Source: Anaeromicropila herbilytica (GTDB taxonomy: Bacteria > Bacillota > Clostridia > Lachnospirales > Lachnospiraceae). From it: a DNA stretch of 64,000 nt. The stretch lies in assembly GCF_016591975.1 (NCBI RefSeq), contig NZ_AP024169.1, positions 3,635,001 to 3,699,000 on the forward strand. Reading direction: 5' to 3'. Of this stretch, positions 62,586-64,000 are shown piece after piece. How positions within the stretch are numbered: the first letter of the stretch is position 1; every line of letters begins with the position of its first letter. A program made the position numbers and the translations under genes. Under the pieces are notes generated by a model. The model worked only from the letters and a program-made list of their open reading frames with translations. It did not search any database and was not told the DNA's origin.

Positions 62586-62996
62586 TTAAGTACCTCTTTC
62601 TATGTAATAGATAATCTGCTTACTCTTCGAATTTCTTCTTAACCCTTCTGTTAATTTCCTTCCTGATTCCTGGATATTAAGTTTAAACCGTTACACGGTG
62701 TGCGAGTCAAGGATGTAATTCATTTTTCATTTATGTTACTGTACTTTGCTGTATATCATATCTCGTTTGTGGTTTCATCAATTAATATTTATTTATATAA
62801 TTATATCTCATATAAATCATTTGGTAAATAATTCAAACAAAAAAATTCCTCAACCATGTTATAACTCATAGTAGAGGAACTTTATATTTTACGTTTAATT
62901 CTTATATTCAATTATCCAGTTTTAGTAAATACCGCATTAATTTATGGTACGGTTCTATACAGCATATGTAAAGGATTGTTTTACTATAAGCGTAAT
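62586..62996. other. 411-bp gap with a terminator
   Basis: Between the Phd/ParE pair and the DUF6273 gene. The only structure I see is the terminator at 62838-62880. No frame called. Confidence 0.55.
62838..62880 (-). terminator. Terminator of the Phd/ParE pair
   Basis: TTCCTC/GAGGAA stem at 62846-62851 and 62874-62879 with a 22-nt loop and seven T on the minus strand side. About 120 nt past the ParE stop, so a 3' UTR exists. Confidence 0.6.
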
Positions 62997-63299
62997 TTAT
63001 AACAAATTGTTATACTGTCTTCTATTGTATAAAACACGTCTGATTTGAACTACATTTCCTTTAATAATGAAAAACAAAACATAATTTCTTATGATTAAAT
63101 ACCGATATCCTTTTTGTCTTAATACAGTATCTCTTACTAGCGGACATCTTTCTGGCATCGTTTGTAGCCTTTCAATTTCTTGGACAATATAATCAAAATA
63201 CTCTAATGCAGTCTCAGTATAAAACTGATTCAGATACGTAACAACTTCCTCCATATCTTCGCGTGCTTTTTTAAGTATCCTAATTTTATATTGCTCCAT
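62997..63299 (-). CDS. ParE/RelE-family toxin
   Basis: 100 aa. RelE/ParE fold: YKIRILKKAREDMEEVVTYL, the FYTETALEYFDYIVQEIERL helix and GYRYLIIRNYVLFFII followed by VLYNRRQYNNLL. ParE poisons gyrase while RelE cleaves mRNA; the YLI..YVLFF pattern is closer to ParE. It overlaps the antitoxin stop by 14 bp, so translation is coupled. Confidence 0.85.
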   Translation of the reverse strand: MEQYKIRILKKAREDMEEVVTYLNQFYTETALEYFDYIVQEIERLQTMPERCPLVRDTVLRQKGYRYLIIRNYVLFFIIKGNVVQIRRVLYNRRQYNNLL

Positions 63300-63558
63300 T
63301 TACTTTTTTCCTCAAATTTTCTGCAAACACGAAGAAATCTTCTCCTTCATCACCTTCAAAATTATTTTCTTCTGCTTCACTTATTTTCGATAGTAATTCA
63401 AGCTTAGCCTCTAACTGTTCATATACCTCCATAGACATTACTGCTAATTCTCCAACTCCATTTTTAGTAATAAAGATAGGTTCTCTTGTTGCTTTACATA
63501 TTTCTGCAATCTCATTGGAATTATTTCTTAAATCTGATATAGGTCTGATTGTTGGCAT
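63286..63558 (-). CDS. Phd/YefM-family antitoxin
   Basis: 90 aa, opens MPTIRPISDLRNNSNEIAEI with GEPIFITKNG-type core seen as REPIFITKNGVGELAVMS. N-terminal DNA-binding fold and C-terminal toxin-binding tail (EGDEGEDFFVFAENLRKK). First gene of the pair, overlaps the toxin by 14 bp. Site GGAGGTGAG ahead. Confidence 0.87.
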   Translation of the reverse strand: MPTIRPISDLRNNSNEIAEICKATREPIFITKNGVGELAVMSMEVYEQLEAKLELLSKISEAEENNFEGDEGEDFFVFAENLRKKVNGAI

Positions 63559-63667
63559 ATTCTCACCTCCGTTAGTCTCATAATAATATCACTATTTTAT
63601 CATTATATTGATATTATAACAATATAAAATTTCAGCCAAACAGAAAGAACAACTATGTGTTCTTCTT

Positions 63668-64000
63668 CTACCAAGGAATTGAAATCATATCACGAGTAAT
63701 TTCATCTAGACTATGTGCTCCACACATTGCCATTGTTTCTTCCAACTCATTTCCAATTTTATCTATATAAAGTTGAATACCTTGATCTTCACCACCATAT
63801 AACGCTGTTACAAATGGCCTAGCAATTAAAATACCATCCGCTCCCATAGCAAGAGCTTTAAATACATCTACACCACTACGAATGCCCCCATCAACAAAGA
63901 TTTTCATATCATGACCTACAGTGTCAACGATTTCTTTTAACACTTCAGCAGTTGATAAACATTGATCTAACACTCTTCCTCCATGATTAGAGACAATAAT
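63668..64000 (-). CDS. FMN-dependent alpha-hydroxy-acid dehydrogenase, partial (C-terminal part)
   Basis: Frame open at the window edge. Residues visible include IVSNHGGRVLDQC (active-site His/Arg), FVDGGIRSGVDVFKALAMGADGILIARPF, quoted in part (FMN phosphate loop), and a C-terminal EETMAMCGAHSLDEITRDM. This is the lactate/glycolate oxidase family. The annotated-like start at 63973 is internal; the real N-terminus lies beyond 64000. Followed by a TA pair in the same direction. Confidence 0.88.
   Translation of the reverse strand: MIVSNHGGRVLDQCLSTAEVLKEIVDTVGHDMKIFVDGGIRSGVDVFKALAMGADGILIARPFVTALYGGEDQGIQLYIDKIGNELEETMAMCGAHSLDEITRDMISIPW

Noticed and set aside
62690..62720. GTTTAAACCGTTACACGGTGT as a possible tRNA end or attachment site
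   Set aside because: No cloverleaf can be drawn, and no duplicate copy was seen.
1..64000. CRISPR arrays, tRNA or rRNA genes, complete insertion sequences
   Set aside because: I found no regularly spaced repeats, no tRNA-like T-arm sequences and no transposase with paired ends.

Overview
The window is AT-rich DNA with the gene style of an anaerobic, spore-forming member of the Clostridia, most like the Lachnospiraceae (Lachnoclostridium/Clostridium phytofermentans type). The reasons are strong GGAGG ribosome-binding sites with some TTG/GTG starts, a LysM plus GH18 spore-cortex type protein, an AmmeMemoRadiSam locus, many small one- and two-gene regulator/transporter units, and several flavin and FeS enzymes. 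Species assignment is inference. I saw no rRNA, tRNA, CRISPR array or complete IS element.

Layout. 0-4.3 kb: a HepT/MntA toxin-antitoxin pair, an ABC-F ribosome-protection type ATPase with an attenuator-like hairpin in its leader, and a DUF3791-DUF3990-DUF3791 module. 4.4-10.3 kb: a two-gene ABC exporter downstream of an AgrC/AgrA-like two-component system. 10.4-14.8 kb: an ArsR-regulated old-yellow-enzyme (OYE) flavoprotein, a leukocidin-like beta-pore protein with an unusual N-terminal domain and no signal peptide, and a GNAT acetyltransferase. 15-25 kb: a LysM-GH18 protein that appears to lack its catalytic acid, AmmeMemoRadiSam genes split by a 221-bp palindrome, an RsmH paralogue with a repeat insertion, a soluble chemoreceptor-like protein, mscL, an acetyltransferase, a PHP phosphoesterase and a ROK regulator.

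25.3-34.9 kb is a defence island on the minus strand: hsdR, hsdM, hsdS, a tyrosine recombinase, a second DUF3990 module and a second hsdS. The two hsdS genes share three repeat blocks (5' leader, centre, 3' end), and the second copy stops at the last block. 35-42.4 kb holds gene debris (OYE and alpha/beta-hydrolase fragments) plus ordinary metabolic genes and a LysR/OYE divergent pair. 42.5-53 kb is a run of regulator-effector pairs, including TetR/flavodoxin-like reductase, an ACT protein plus paired SMR transporters behind a probable guanidine-IV (mepA) riboswitch with terminator, and three AraC/GyrI-type regulators. 53-64 kb holds small secreted proteins, a DJ-1/FN3 junction that looks like a deletion scar, a PadR-regulated MFS pump with a shared operator, a DUF6273 protein, a Phd/ParE pair and the 3' end of an FMN-dependent hydroxy-acid dehydrogenase.

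The best candidates for something undescribed are the two DUF3990 modules (ADP-ribosyltransferase-like, each with small partners, one inside a type I restriction locus), the cytosolic leukocidin-like protein, and the same-orientation hsdS pair with a recombinase between its copies. Everything here comes from reading the sequence; no database search was run.
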